From the NCBI RefSeq assembly GCF_017354985.1, contig NZ_CP071501.1, positions 1,879,501 through 1,943,500 of the forward strand: DNA of 64,000 nucleotides, given 5' to 3'. Position 1 is the stretch's first letter; the number at the start of each line of letters is the position of its first letter. The DNA comes from Shewanella cyperi (GTDB lineage: Bacteria > Pseudomonadota > Gammaproteobacteria > Enterobacterales > Shewanellaceae). This document shows, piece by piece, positions 36,773 to 50,347 of this stretch. The translations under genes were made by a program, and so were the position numbers. The notes under the pieces are model-generated. The model had not been told where the DNA came from. It saw only the letters and a program-made list of their open reading frames with translations, and ran no database searches.

Positions 36773-37540
36773 TCAGGACGCGGGACTATTGGCCAGTTGG
36801 GGAGGCGTGTCGCTGAACTGGTGGCTCAGCAGTTGGATGTCCAGCTGTTTGTCGCCCTTTTCGAAGTGGGTCAGACGTACTGGCAGATAGGCCAGTGATG
36901 GGGCAAACCAGATAAAGGTCTGACGTTTTTTGCTTTTACGAATCACTTCCAGTTTGACCGTGTCATAGCTGCCACTGGCCAGGATCAATTGCTCCTTGCC
37001 CACCAGTTTGAACTCGTAATCGTCAATTTCATTGTCCTTAACCAGGCGATACAGCATGTGCTCCTTGCCGGCACTGAGATCCAATCTCAGCTGCAACTGC
37101 ACCGTCATGGGATCGTACAGTTCGCCCTCGTAGGGCAGTTTGGCTTTTTCATCCTTATAACGGCTGTGTACCACACCTTGGTTCTTGAGAAAGGCGGCCT
37201 GCTCATTGAAAGTCGGTCCCGTACCTTCCCGCTGGTGCATAAAGCGCACCGGGGTCAGATTGTTGCCTTCCAGGGTAAATTCGCTGCGGATATGGCGCAT
37301 GTCGCTCAGCACCAAGAGGCTCAGGCTGGAATCGAATTGGTACTGGTAGAAGTTGCCATCGGGCGGCGGCAGTATGTATCTGGCCTGACCCAGTTCGATG
37401 TCACCGTAAAATACCTTGTACTCGGCACTTTGGGGGGCCAGTGGGCTTTGGGCCCAGGCTGCTGGAAGTGCCAGGCTCAGCAGCGCGGTCAGCGCAAACA
37501 CCAATGCACGCATAAAAGTACGTATATAAGTAGTACGCAT
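36773..37540 (-). CDS. DUF3108 exported protein
   Basis: 255 aa from ATG 37540, preceded by AGGAG at the right spacing; the frame is open further but overlaps the neighbour. Signal peptide (MRALVFALTALLSLALPAAWAQ). The mature part matches DUF3108: YKVFYGDIELGQARY, then HSRYKD, YDPMTVQLQLRLDL and FIWFAPSLAYLPVRLTHFEKG. A periplasmic beta-rich protein of unknown function. The gene upstream on the same strand (alkyltransferase-like) ends 14 bp before its start. Confidence 0.88.
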   Translation of the reverse strand: MRTTYIRTFMRALVFALTALLSLALPAAWAQSPLAPQSAEYKVFYGDIELGQARYILPPPDGNFYQYQFDSSLSLLVLSDMRHIRSEFTLEGNNLTPVRFMHQREGTGPTFNEQAAFLKNQGVVHSRYKDEKAKLPYEGELYDPMTVQLQLRLDLSAGKEHMLYRLVKDNEIDDYEFKLVGKEQLILASGSYDTVKLEVIRKSKKRQTFIWFAPSLAYLPVRLTHFEKGDKQLDIQLLSHQFSDTPPQLANSPAS

Positions 37541-37553
37541 AAAACTCCTTGAG

Positions 37554-37910
37554 TCAGAAAGGCATGGCCATGACCAGAGTCGCCAGATCCGGGCGCCACT
37601 CATACTCAGACAAGGCAATCTTGCCCCGGTTCACTGTCACCCCCTCGGCCCGCAGTAATTCCTGCTGCTCACGGAAACCCTCAGTGTCGAGTGGAAAGGA
37701 GATTTTGCCCTGGCTATTAATGACTCTATGCCATGGCAGCCCCAGTGCGCAAGGCGCCAGCTTGAGTGCCTTGGAAACGTGGCGGGCCCGGCCAGGCAGG
37801 CCGGCATAATCGGCGATCCGGCCATAACTGCAGACCTTGCCCTCGGGGATCATGGCCACTATTAACCAGATTTTTTCGTTCATACCCAGGGTGGGTAAAG
37901 AGGAGTCCAT
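37554..37910 (-). CDS. atl: Alkyltransferase-like protein (ATL)
   Basis: 118 aa from ATG 37910 (ATG 37883 is an alternative). It is the DNA-binding domain of the O6-alkylguanine transferase family: IPEGKVCSYGRIADYAGLPGRARHVSKAL and then LPWHRVINSQGKI. The alkyl-accepting cysteine of the PCHR motif is replaced by tryptophan (PWHR), the defining feature of ATL proteins. These bind O6-alkylguanine lesions and hand them to nucleotide excision repair without repairing them directly. Confidence 0.93.
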   Translation of the reverse strand: MDSSLPTLGMNEKIWLIVAMIPEGKVCSYGRIADYAGLPGRARHVSKALKLAPCALGLPWHRVINSQGKISFPLDTEGFREQQELLRAEGVTVNRGKIALSEYEWRPDLATLVMAMPF

Positions 37911-37984
37911 GGCTGTTCCCGTGCTGTTGTCCTGTGGCGGCAGTGTAGCGGCTGCCATCCCGGCTGCCTAGTCCTGCAAGGGGC

Positions 37985-38027
37985 TTGGCGTTTCATGTCT
38001 GCTTATCTATACTGTATATAAATACAG
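37985..38027 (+). promoter_or_regulatory. SOS promoter with LexA box, imuA operon
   Basis: TTGGCG (37985-37990), 17-bp spacer, TATACT (38008-38013). CTGTATATAAATACAG at 38012-38027 is a perfect CTGT-N8-ACAG LexA box overlapping the -10, so LexA would block polymerase directly. Confidence 0.93.
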
Positions 38028-38049
38028 TGCTTGATTGATGGGAGCCGAT

Positions 38050-38736
38050 ATGGGAGAGCGACAGTCAGTGCATGCCTTGCCATCACTGTTGGCACGCCAG
38101 GATATCTGGGTTGGGCAAGAGATAGCGCCGCTGGTGCCCGGCCATGGCAGCGGCTTTGACAGCCTTGATGCCCTGTTGCCTGACCGCGGCTGGCCGCGGC
38201 AGGGGTTGTGCGAACTCATCTGTCCCCATCCCGGCCTCGGGGAACTGGCGTTGCTGTCGCCTCTGCTGGCCACGCTCAGCCGGCAAAGCGATGCCCTGAT
38301 GCTGCTGGTGGCGCCGCCGCTGTTGCCCGTCCCCCAATACCTGTTGCAGCAGGGCATAGCCATGGAGCGGCTTTACTGGGTCGATAGCCTGGATCGCAAG
38401 GAGCAGCTGTGGGCCATGGAGCAGGCGCTGAGTAGTGGCGGCTGCCAGCTGGTGCTCGCCTGGCTGACGCACCTGAGTCTGAGTGAGGCAAGGCGTCTGC
38501 AACTGGCCAGTGAAAAAGGCCAGAGTCTCGGCATAGTCTGCCTGCCATCCCAGCAAGAGGCCCATCCGGTGCCGCTCAAGCTGGCGCTGGAGCCCGGCGA
38601 AGGGGCGCAGGTGCGGCTCCGTCTGCTCAAGCGCCGTGGCGGCGCTGGGGAGGTGTCACTGAACCTGGCGCTCCATGACAGGCTGCTGCCCGCCAATGCA
38701 CCTGTGGGCCAATTGATCCGGGGACCCTGGGGCTGA
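38050..38736 (+). CDS. imuA: SOS mutagenesis protein ImuA
   Basis: 228 aa from ATG 38050, preceded by GGGAG; upstream in-frame starts lack a ribosome site. RecA/SulA-like fold: GSGFDSLDALLPDRGWPRQGLCEL, LLAPPLLPVPQYLLQQG and WVDSLDRKEQLWAMEQAL are characteristic. ImuA bridges ImuB and RecA in the SOS mutasome. First gene of the LexA-controlled imuA-imuB-dnaE2 operon, joined to imuB by a TGATG overlap. Confidence 0.93.
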   Translation: MGERQSVHALPSLLARQDIWVGQEIAPLVPGHGSGFDSLDALLPDRGWPRQGLCELICPHPGLGELALLSPLLATLSRQSDALMLLVAPPLLPVPQYLLQQGIAMERLYWVDSLDRKEQLWAMEQALSSGGCQLVLAWLTHLSLSEARRLQLASEKGQSLGIVCLPSQQEAHPVPLKLALEPGEGAQVRLRLLKRRGGAGEVSLNLALHDRLLPANAPVGQLIRGPWG

Positions 38737-40336
38737 TGCTGTTTCTGGCGCTGTACCTGCCTCATTGGCAGCTGGACTTTCTGCGCTATCGCCACGGTCT
38801 GGACTCATCCCGGGCCATGGTGCTGTACGACCCCGCCAAAGCCCGCATTGTGAGTCGCTGTGATATCGCCCGCGCGGCCGGTATAGCGCCGGGTCAGAGC
38901 ATGGCTACCGCAGCCCTGCTGGCCCCGGCGCTGGAGGCCTTTCCCGGGTCGGCGGCTCTGGCGCAGCAGGCGCGGGAATTTCTTTGTCGCCAGGCCTACA
39001 GTTTCAGTGCCCGGGTGGTGCCCCCGGGGCAGGAGGGCCTTTGCCCCGACAGCCTGCTGCTGGAAGTGGGGTCCATGGTGCAGATCTTCGGCGGTCTCCC
39101 GCCCTTGCTGTTGGCTTGTCGCCGCCGCTTCGAGACGCTGGGGTTCAGCGTGTCCCTGGCGCTGGGGCCCACGCCGCTGTCGGCCCAGTTGCTTGCCCGT
39201 TACTGCCCCTTGACTGCATACGGCTTTGGCAGTGGTGCTGACAGTGGCTCAGGCAGTGGCTCAGGCAGTGGCTCAGGCAGTGGCTCCGGCAGTGGTTCCA
39301 GAGGGGGCTGGTGGCCGCCGGAGTCCAAATACCTTACCGCCGCCGATGCCGCACAAGCGCCGCCAAACGATTTCGCAGCGCAGGCAAAAGCGCTGACAAG
39401 GGCGCTGGGATCCGTGCCGGTTGAGATGCTGCCGCTGGACGATGACAGCCTGGCGCGTCTTGCCGGCATGGGCATAGTGCAACTGCAAACGCTGCTGGCG
39501 TTGCCCGCCGCCGAGCTTGGGATCCGCTTCGGCCCCGGGCTGCCCGGGCTGCTGGCCAGGATCCGGGGCGATCTGCCCCAGCCCCTGGAGTATTACCGCT
39601 TGCCGGAGCATTACAGGCACAAGCAGGAGTTGCTGTTCGAAGCCTGTGAATTGCAGGGACTGGTGTTTGTGCTGGGGCGCATGTTTACCGAACTGGCCCT
39701 GTACCTGCGCCAGCGGCAGTTGGCGCTGCAACAGCTGACGCTGAGCCTGCATTACCGGGATCCGGACACCGCCCCTTTGCAACTGGAGCTGAGCTATCCC
39801 TTTGCCGAGTATCAGGCCGAGGCGCTGCTGAGTCTGTGCCGGCTGCAACTGGAACGCCACAGCCTGAGTCAGCCCGTGGTGGCCCTGACCCTGGCGGCCA
39901 GGCGCTTTGTTCCCAGACGCCAGTTGACCAAGAGCCAGGGGCTGATGGCCAAAGAGCAGCAGCAGGAGATCCTGCTGGCGCGGCTGGAGGCAAGGCTTGG
40001 GGCCCGGAGCCTGAAGCGCCTCAGTTTCCGGGATGCCCTGTTGCCGGAATCCGCCTGGCAGGCACACGCTGCCGGGGAACCCTGCAAGGGTGGCGGACTC
40101 AGTTCCAGACAAAGACTGGCCTGTCGCCCGGCCTGGCTCTTGCCTGCGCCGAGCCCCATTGCCGCCGACGACATAACATTGCTGCGGGGGCCCGAGCGTT
40201 TTCGCAGCCCCTGGTGGCAACAGCAACCACAACAGCGTGACTATTACCTGGCCCGCCATCGGGATGGTGGCCTGTGCTGGGTGTTTCGCAGCCGGATCGA
40301 CGGCGATCTCGGCCTGTACCTGCACGGGTGGTTTTG

Positions 40337-40337
<1 letters not shown>
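38736..40337 (+). CDS. imuB: Catalytically inactive Y-family polymerase homologue ImuB
   Basis: 533 aa. Y-family polymerase fold (LYLPHWQLDFLRY at the N-terminus, then AGIAPGQSMATA, LLLEVGSMVQIFGG) in which the metal-binding acidic residues of true Y-family enzymes are missing, as is normal for ImuB. Known role: scaffold that contacts the beta clamp, ImuA and DnaE2 in SOS mutagenesis. Unusual: about residues 165-188 are a Gly-Ser run encoded by 12-bp tandem repeats, interrupting the fold between palm and finger regions. Confidence 0.94.
39228..39299 (+). repeat. 12-bp minisatellite in imuB (six units)
   Basis: Six abutting copies of GGCAGTGGCTCA-like units, three of them nearly identical, encode Gly-Ser-Gly-Ser repeats. 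In-frame, so copy-number change would only alter linker length. Confidence 0.93.
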
Positions 40338-43435
<3,098 letters not shown>

Positions 43436-43530
43436 CCGCAGGCGGGCCCCAATACCCTGGCTGCGACCATTCAACGGCTGATCCCATTCAATGACGGAGC
43501 CCTTTCAATAGCGGAGCCAAAGAGGAGCAA

Positions 43531-44025
43531 ATGGAGATACTCTTGCTGACCCATGAGCGGGAGCTGGGGCGCAGCGACAACAGTGCGCAACTGGCGCTGC
43601 AGTTGTTTCCGCAGTTGTGTCGCCGCCTGCTGTGGCAGCGGCGTCAGCCCTTGGTGTTGCCAACGTCAGGCACCTATCTGCTGTATCCGGCCGACGCCGA
43701 TGAACCCAGGATTGCAGCCGATGAATTGCGCGAGACGGATCAGGTGATCATTCTCGATGGCACCTGGCAGGAGGCCCACAAGATGCTGCGCCAGAGCCCC
43801 TGGCTGCAAGTGTTGCCACGGGTCAGCTTAAGCCAGCTGCCGCCGTCAAGATTCAGACTGAGGCGCAATCAAAGGGAAGATGGCCTCTGTACCGCCGAGT
43901 GCATCGCCGCCCTGTGGCAGGCCAGCGGTCGGCAGCAGCAAGCCCTGATCTTGATGGATCAGTTCGAACTGTGGCAGTTAAAGATGCAGGGCCAACCCAG
44001 TAAAGAGCCAGTAAAGAGCCAGTAA
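43531..44025 (+). CDS. DTW domain protein (tRNA acp-transferase family)
   Basis: 164 aa with AGAGGAG upstream. DTW signature: THERELGRSDNSAQL at the N-terminus, LDGTWQEAHKM (Asp76 to Trp79) and GLCTAECIA. Members transfer a 3-amino-3-carboxypropyl group from SAM to uridine of tRNA (E. coli TapT, TuaA); which position this short member modifies cannot be told. The final residues PSKEPVKSQ are encoded by an 11-bp tandem repeat that reaches the stop. Confidence 0.88.
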   Translation: MEILLLTHERELGRSDNSAQLALQLFPQLCRRLLWQRRQPLVLPTSGTYLLYPADADEPRIAADELRETDQVIILDGTWQEAHKMLRQSPWLQVLPRVSLSQLPPSRFRLRRNQREDGLCTAECIAALWQASGRQQQALILMDQFELWQLKMQGQPSKEPVKSQ

Positions 44026-44027
44026 AG
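43997..44027 (+). repeat. 11-bp tandem repeat at the end of the DTW gene
   Basis: CCAGTAAAGAG occurs twice in full and a third time for nine bases; the stop TAA lies in the third copy. The period is not a multiple of three, so each unit shifts the frame. Confidence 0.9.
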
Positions 44028-44042
44028 CGTAAAGCAGGGCGG

Positions 44043-44702
44043 TCAGACGGCGGTGGGCAGCACCGTCAGATAGATGCACAGGAAGTGGCTCAGGGCCCCC
44101 AGCAGCACAAACAGGTGCCAGATGGCGTGATTGAAGGGAATGCGTTTAACCGCATAGAAGATGACCCCCAGGCTGTAAAATAAGCCGCCACTGAGCAACA
44201 GCTGGAATCCCAGCGGGGAAAGCCCGGCAATCAGCTCATCCAGCACAGTCATGCACAGCCAGCCCATCGCCAGGTACAACAGCAGACTGATGGCCTTGAA
44301 TCTGTGCAGAAACAGCACCTTGAATCCTATCCCTCCCAGGGCCAGCAACCAGATGGCCAGCAACACCCAGTCGGCGTTGGCCTTGGCCAGGCTTATCATC
44401 ATCAGCGGGGTGTAGGTGCCGGCGATCAGCAGATAGATGGCGCAGTGATCCAACAATTTAAGTTTCTGTTTACGCGCGGGATCCTTAACCGAGTGATAAG
44501 CGGTGGAACAGGCAAACAGCAGCACCATGCTCAGACCATAGATAAACACACCCAGCAATTGGGCAGTGCTGAGCACGGACGAGCCCCGCAGCAGCATCAG
44601 CGCCGTGGCCGCAAGAGCGGCCAGTACCCCAAGGCCATGGCTCAGGCTATTGGCCAACTCTTCCCTGGGTGAATAGGCGGCCTGGGCCTTGGTTGGTGTC
44701 AT
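44043..44702 (-). CDS. yqfA: Hemolysin III/PAQR-type membrane protein YqfA
   Basis: 219 aa from ATG 44702 with AAGGA upstream, the same length as E. coli YqfA. Seven membrane helices with the family's conserved acidic and histidine residues (YSPREELANSLSHGLGVLAAL, FACSTAYHSV, LDHCAIYLLIAGTYTPLMM, and a late FNHAIWHLFVLLGA). PAQR/HlyIII proteins are probable zinc-dependent hydrolases of membrane lipids; bacterial members are tied to membrane composition. A FabR-type operator lies 140 bp upstream, as at E. coli yqfA. Confidence 0.92.
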   Translation of the reverse strand: MTPTKAQAAYSPREELANSLSHGLGVLAALAATALMLLRGSSVLSTAQLLGVFIYGLSMVLLFACSTAYHSVKDPARKQKLKLLDHCAIYLLIAGTYTPLMMISLAKANADWVLLAIWLLALGGIGFKVLFLHRFKAISLLLYLAMGWLCMTVLDELIAGLSPLGFQLLLSGGLFYSLGVIFYAVKRIPFNHAIWHLFVLLGALSHFLCIYLTVLPTAV

Positions 44703-44839
44703 GATGATCCTTATGGAATGTCTATGGGCTGGCGATGCCTTTGGGCTAACAAACCTGGCAGCAAAGTTACACAGTAAAAAAAGCCACACGGTAAAAATAG
44801 AGCAATGAATCTAACACCGACGGCGCCGCGGGGCAAGAA

Positions 44840-44863
44840 TTAAGCTTACAAGTGTACGCTTAA
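44840..44863 (-). promoter_or_regulatory. FabR-type operator upstream of yqfA
   Basis: 24-bp dyad TTAAGCTTACA-AG-TGTACGCTTAA with 10 of 11 pairs matching. Its core AGCTTACA..TGTACGCT differs from the FabR consensus AGCGTACA..TGTACGCT at one base. E. coli FabR acts at fabA, fabB and yqfA. Match made by eye. Confidence 0.8.
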
Positions 44864-45255
44864 ATTTGGGCTGTGTCTTGTCTGAGGCAAATGGCTGGTT
44901 TTGCCATTGGTTGATAACTCGGACGAGTGCCTTGCACTTTCTATTCGGGATGCAGGACGGCTGCGCTATGGTTTCCCATTCGCTTCCCAAACAAACTGAT
45001 TTTGTGGGTAAAAATGTGACCGCCCCATAGCGGCTGAACTTTTCTGCTTAAGTTGACTCGAACACCAGACTCAAGGAAAAAGGACAAGGAACCCCGAATA
45101 GCCTCACAGCTCCTGCTGACAGTTGGCCTTCAGTGCAATGCGTTTAAAGCAATTGGCTTTAAAGCCATTGGCTGTCAACGCAAGCAGTTCAATGCACGGC
45201 CTATGAATGTGTGGCTCAGCGCTGTGGCCTGGGGAAATTCGGGAAAGACGTTATT
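44864..45255. other. Long intergenic stretch before the TonB-like gene
   Basis: About 390 bp without a supported gene. It contains a 15-bp imperfect tandem repeat (45142-45156 and 45157-45171, TTTAAAGC-ATTGG core) and a TTG-started 75-aa frame that overlaps the next gene and resembles nothing. Confidence 0.6.
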
Positions 45256-46392
45256 ATGCGGACAAGCGTGTTTGGATTAATCAAGGACGACATAGAGGCA
45301 GAAATAGAGGCTGACACCGTCCTGCTGCCTGAGCATCTGCCAGCGGATCGGCTATCGCCCGGTTCAAACCGGCATATCGCCTTTGCAAGCGATGATGGAC
45401 CAATCCTCAATCCCGCGGGCTTGAATGTCACTTTGCTGCCCATGGCTATTGGGGGCGATGAGCCAGAGCCCTTACATCCGGTGCCTTTACATCCAGAGCA
45501 CGCATTGCCCGACTTGCAGCAAGAGGCTGAAGTGCAAGGGCCTGGGGAGGCAAAGCCGGCGCTAAAGATTTTTGGCAAAGGCCAATTGCTGGCCTTTTCC
45601 GCCTTGGCGCTGCTGCTGCACCTTGGCATTGTGGCTCTGCTGTCCACACTCAACTGGCAAATACCCCAATCCCTATCAAAGCAACAGCCAAAGCCCCCAC
45701 CCCTGAAATCCTATTTGTATGTTGCGCCGCCTGCGCCAGTCATTGCTGAATTGCCGCCTGAACCTTCGGCGCCATTGCCGAACGAAGCACCAGTTGAACC
45801 CATTCAAGCCGATGCCAAGCCTGAGGTTGAGACTGAGCCCAAGCCCAATCCCAAGCCAAAGCTGGAGACTAAAAAGGCAGCCCAAATAGTGACTCAGGTA
45901 GAGGGGCTGGTGCAGGAGCAAGAGCCATTGCCGGAAGCGGAGCAGGACAAGCAAGCAGGGCAAGCGGCAGCGCAGAATCAATTTGCCCGAACGCCCGTGG
46001 ATGCCCAGCCAAAGCTGGACTTTTCCACCTCCGCCAGTCGCTTCATTGCCAAACAAAATACCCAGGCGTTGACGGCATCGGGGCAGGAGTATGCAGACCG
46101 AAAGACCACTCCCGGCGGTATGTCCGAGATGTTGCCTGACATGGAGGTGCTGGAGGTGCCCAATGCCGATGACATTTATAAACCCAGTACCCTGGATCAC
46201 AGACTCGATCCCAATCGCATTATCAAGAAAGGGGATACCTGCTATCGGATAGTGAAGGTGCCAACGCCGCTGAATCCCCATGCGGAAAATCCCGGCTTCC
46301 CCTTTAACTGTGGTGGAGACAAGGTAAAACAGGCCATCAAGGAAGGCATCAATCGCCATCTGGAGCGCATGGGGCGGAAAATAAACAGGTGA
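45256..46392 (+). CDS. TonB-like proline-rich membrane protein, function unknown
   Basis: 378 aa from ATG 45256. Residues 1-108 are acidic and probably cytoplasmic; one membrane helix (111-131, LLAFSALALLLHLGIVALLS); a Pro/Glu/Lys-rich stretch (about 145-250, with PKPNPKPK) that could span the periplasm; and a C-terminal domain (about 300-378) with Cys329 and Cys352 positioned to form a disulphide. The order TM - proline-rich spacer - periplasmic domain is that of TonB, but the N-terminal extension and C-terminal domain are not TonB. No exbB/exbD nearby. Single gene between yqfA and the thi operon. Confidence 0.7.
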   Translation: MRTSVFGLIKDDIEAEIEADTVLLPEHLPADRLSPGSNRHIAFASDDGPILNPAGLNVTLLPMAIGGDEPEPLHPVPLHPEHALPDLQQEAEVQGPGEAKPALKIFGKGQLLAFSALALLLHLGIVALLSTLNWQIPQSLSKQQPKPPPLKSYLYVAPPAPVIAELPPEPSAPLPNEAPVEPIQADAKPEVETEPKPNPKPKLETKKAAQIVTQVEGLVQEQEPLPEAEQDKQAGQAAAQNQFARTPVDAQPKLDFSTSASRFIAKQNTQALTASGQEYADRKTTPGGMSEMLPDMEVLEVPNADDIYKPSTLDHRLDPNRIIKKGDTCYRIVKVPTPLNPHAENPGFPFNCGGDKVKQAIKEGINRHLERMGRKINR

Positions 46393-46506
46393 AACAATTA
46401 GATTGCAACATTCATATTGCATTAAATGATTTGTTTATTGCTATAAAATACAATGCGATAAAGGCTCTAAAAATTAGATTGGTTTATGATTTTTGGCGGC
46501 GCATAA

Positions 46507-48762
<2,256 letters not shown>

Positions 48763-48763
48763 C

Positions 48764-50347
48764 ATGGAAGCCAAAGCCAAATCCATTCCCGAGGCCTTTA
48801 AGAAACCGATAGTTTGGACCATAGCCGGTTCCGACAGCGGCGGTGGCGCCGGTATTCAGGCGGATCTGGCGACCATCAATGCCCTGGGTTGCCACTGCTG
48901 CACAATAATCACGGCGCTGACCGCCCAAAGTTCGGTGGCCGTGACCCTGGTGGAGCCGGTATCCGATGCCATGTTGCTGGCCCAGCTGGAAACCTTGCTT
49001 GCCGACATGCCGCCCGCTGCCATCAAGATTGGTCTGTTGGCAAATCAGGCCCAGCTCAACTTGCTAGCGGATTGGTTGGCTACCCATGTGCCCCAGGTAG
49101 CCTTGGTGCTCGACCCCGTGATGGTGGCCAGCTGCGGCGATACATTGCAACAGGGCAGTGGTCGGCTCGATTTCAGTCCCTTGTTCGAGCTTGCCACCAT
49201 CATCACCCCCAATGTGGCCGAACTGGCGCAGATGACGGGCAAGGAAAAACTTCAAAATGAGGTCGATTGGCACCAGGCGGCCACAACGCTCAAGGCAAGG
49301 ATCGGGGGCAGCCTGTTTGCCAAGGGTGGCGATCTTTCCCTTCATGGGCGATTGGCCACCGAGGCCGAAGATCTGATGTTGCTGGGCGAGCTCAATGACT
49401 GCTCGCCGCTGCACAGCAACATGGGCTTCAGGCTCACCAACCCAAGGGTACAGACCGATAACAATCACGGCAGCGGCTGCACCCTGGCGAGCGCGGCTGC
49501 GGCCTTTTTGGCCCAGGGCTATGTGGTGCCCGATGCCCTGGTGCTGGCCAAGGCCTATATCAACCACGCATTGGCGCTGGGTTACAGATCAGGCGCAGGC
49601 CCCGGGCCCTTGGGTCGTCCGGGTTGGCCTGAGTCCCTGGAAGATTTCCCGGCCATTTCGCCTTTGGCAATCGATGGAGCCCCCAAAGGGCAAACGGTAA
49701 ACGAAGTGCCCTTTGCCACGCTTGAGGCCAATCTTGGGATCTATCCCGTGGTGGCCGATATTGAGCAGCTAAAAGTACTGTTGAAGGCGGGGGTGAAGAC
49801 AATTCAGTTCAGGCTCAAACAGGCTGCCACCCCGGGGTCAGAGGCGGAGCTGGCCGTTATTCGAGCCATTGAGTTGGGACGTGAATATGGTGCGCAACTC
49901 TTTATCAACGATCACTGGCAGCTCGCCCTGGAGCACGGCGCCTTCGGGGTCCATTTGGGCCAGGAAGATTTGGCCGGGGCGCCCTTGGGCAGGCTTGCCG
50001 AGGCGGGGCTGGCCCTCGGCCTATCCAGCCACGGCTACTTCGAGGCCCTGCTGGCACTGGCTAATCAGCCGAGCTACCTGGCCCTTGGGCATATTTTTCC
50101 AACCCCCACCAAGACCATGCCCTCCAAACCCCAGGGCCTTGAACGGCTGAGGCGTTATGTGGCCACCTTTGCCCCAAGGCTGCCGACCGTGGCCATTGGC
50201 GGAATAGACAAGCATAACCTGGTGGATATCCGCGCCACCGGCGTCAACAGCGCCGCCGTGGTGCGGGCCATCTGTGCCCACGGTGCACCGGATGAAGCCC
50301 TTGCGGAGCTGACCGCTTTGTGGGAGGACGGCCATGGGACTTTCTGA
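48764..50347 (+). CDS. thiDE: Fused HMP(-P) kinase / thiamine-phosphate synthase
   Basis: 527 aa from ATG 48764. N-terminal ThiD (about 1-265): WTIAGSDSGGGAGIQAD and DNNHGSGCTLASA, ribokinase fold phosphorylating HMP and HMP-P. C-terminal ThiE (about 315-527): KTIQFRLKQ, LFINDHWQLALEHGAFGVHLGQEDL, LALGHIFPTPTKTMPSKPQG and VAIGGID, joining HMP-PP to thiazole phosphate. The fusion links two successive steps and is seen in several Shewanella relatives. Starts 1 bp after the thiC stop; overlaps thiF by 14 bp. Confidence 0.96.
   Translation: MEAKAKSIPEAFKKPIVWTIAGSDSGGGAGIQADLATINALGCHCCTIITALTAQSSVAVTLVEPVSDAMLLAQLETLLADMPPAAIKIGLLANQAQLNLLADWLATHVPQVALVLDPVMVASCGDTLQQGSGRLDFSPLFELATIITPNVAELAQMTGKEKLQNEVDWHQAATTLKARIGGSLFAKGGDLSLHGRLATEAEDLMLLGELNDCSPLHSNMGFRLTNPRVQTDNNHGSGCTLASAAAAFLAQGYVVPDALVLAKAYINHALALGYRSGAGPGPLGRPGWPESLEDFPAISPLAIDGAPKGQTVNEVPFATLEANLGIYPVVADIEQLKVLLKAGVKTIQFRLKQAATPGSEAELAVIRAIELGREYGAQLFINDHWQLALEHGAFGVHLGQEDLAGAPLGRLAEAGLALGLSSHGYFEALLALANQPSYLALGHIFPTPTKTMPSKPQGLERLRRYVATFAPRLPTVAIGGIDKHNLVDIRATGVNSAAVVRAICAHGAPDEALAELTALWEDGHGTF

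Noticed and set aside
39273-40325. 350-aa minus-strand frame
   Set aside because: Antisense to imuB, Gln/Gly/Pro-rich without domain features.
45053-45280. 75-aa frame before the TonB-like gene
   Set aside because: TTG start, no ribosome site, contains a short tandem repeat, overlaps the next gene; no support.
45676-46422. 248-aa minus-strand frame
   Set aside because: Antisense to the TonB-like gene; Leu/Trp/Gly-rich composition typical of a shadow of a proline-rich gene.
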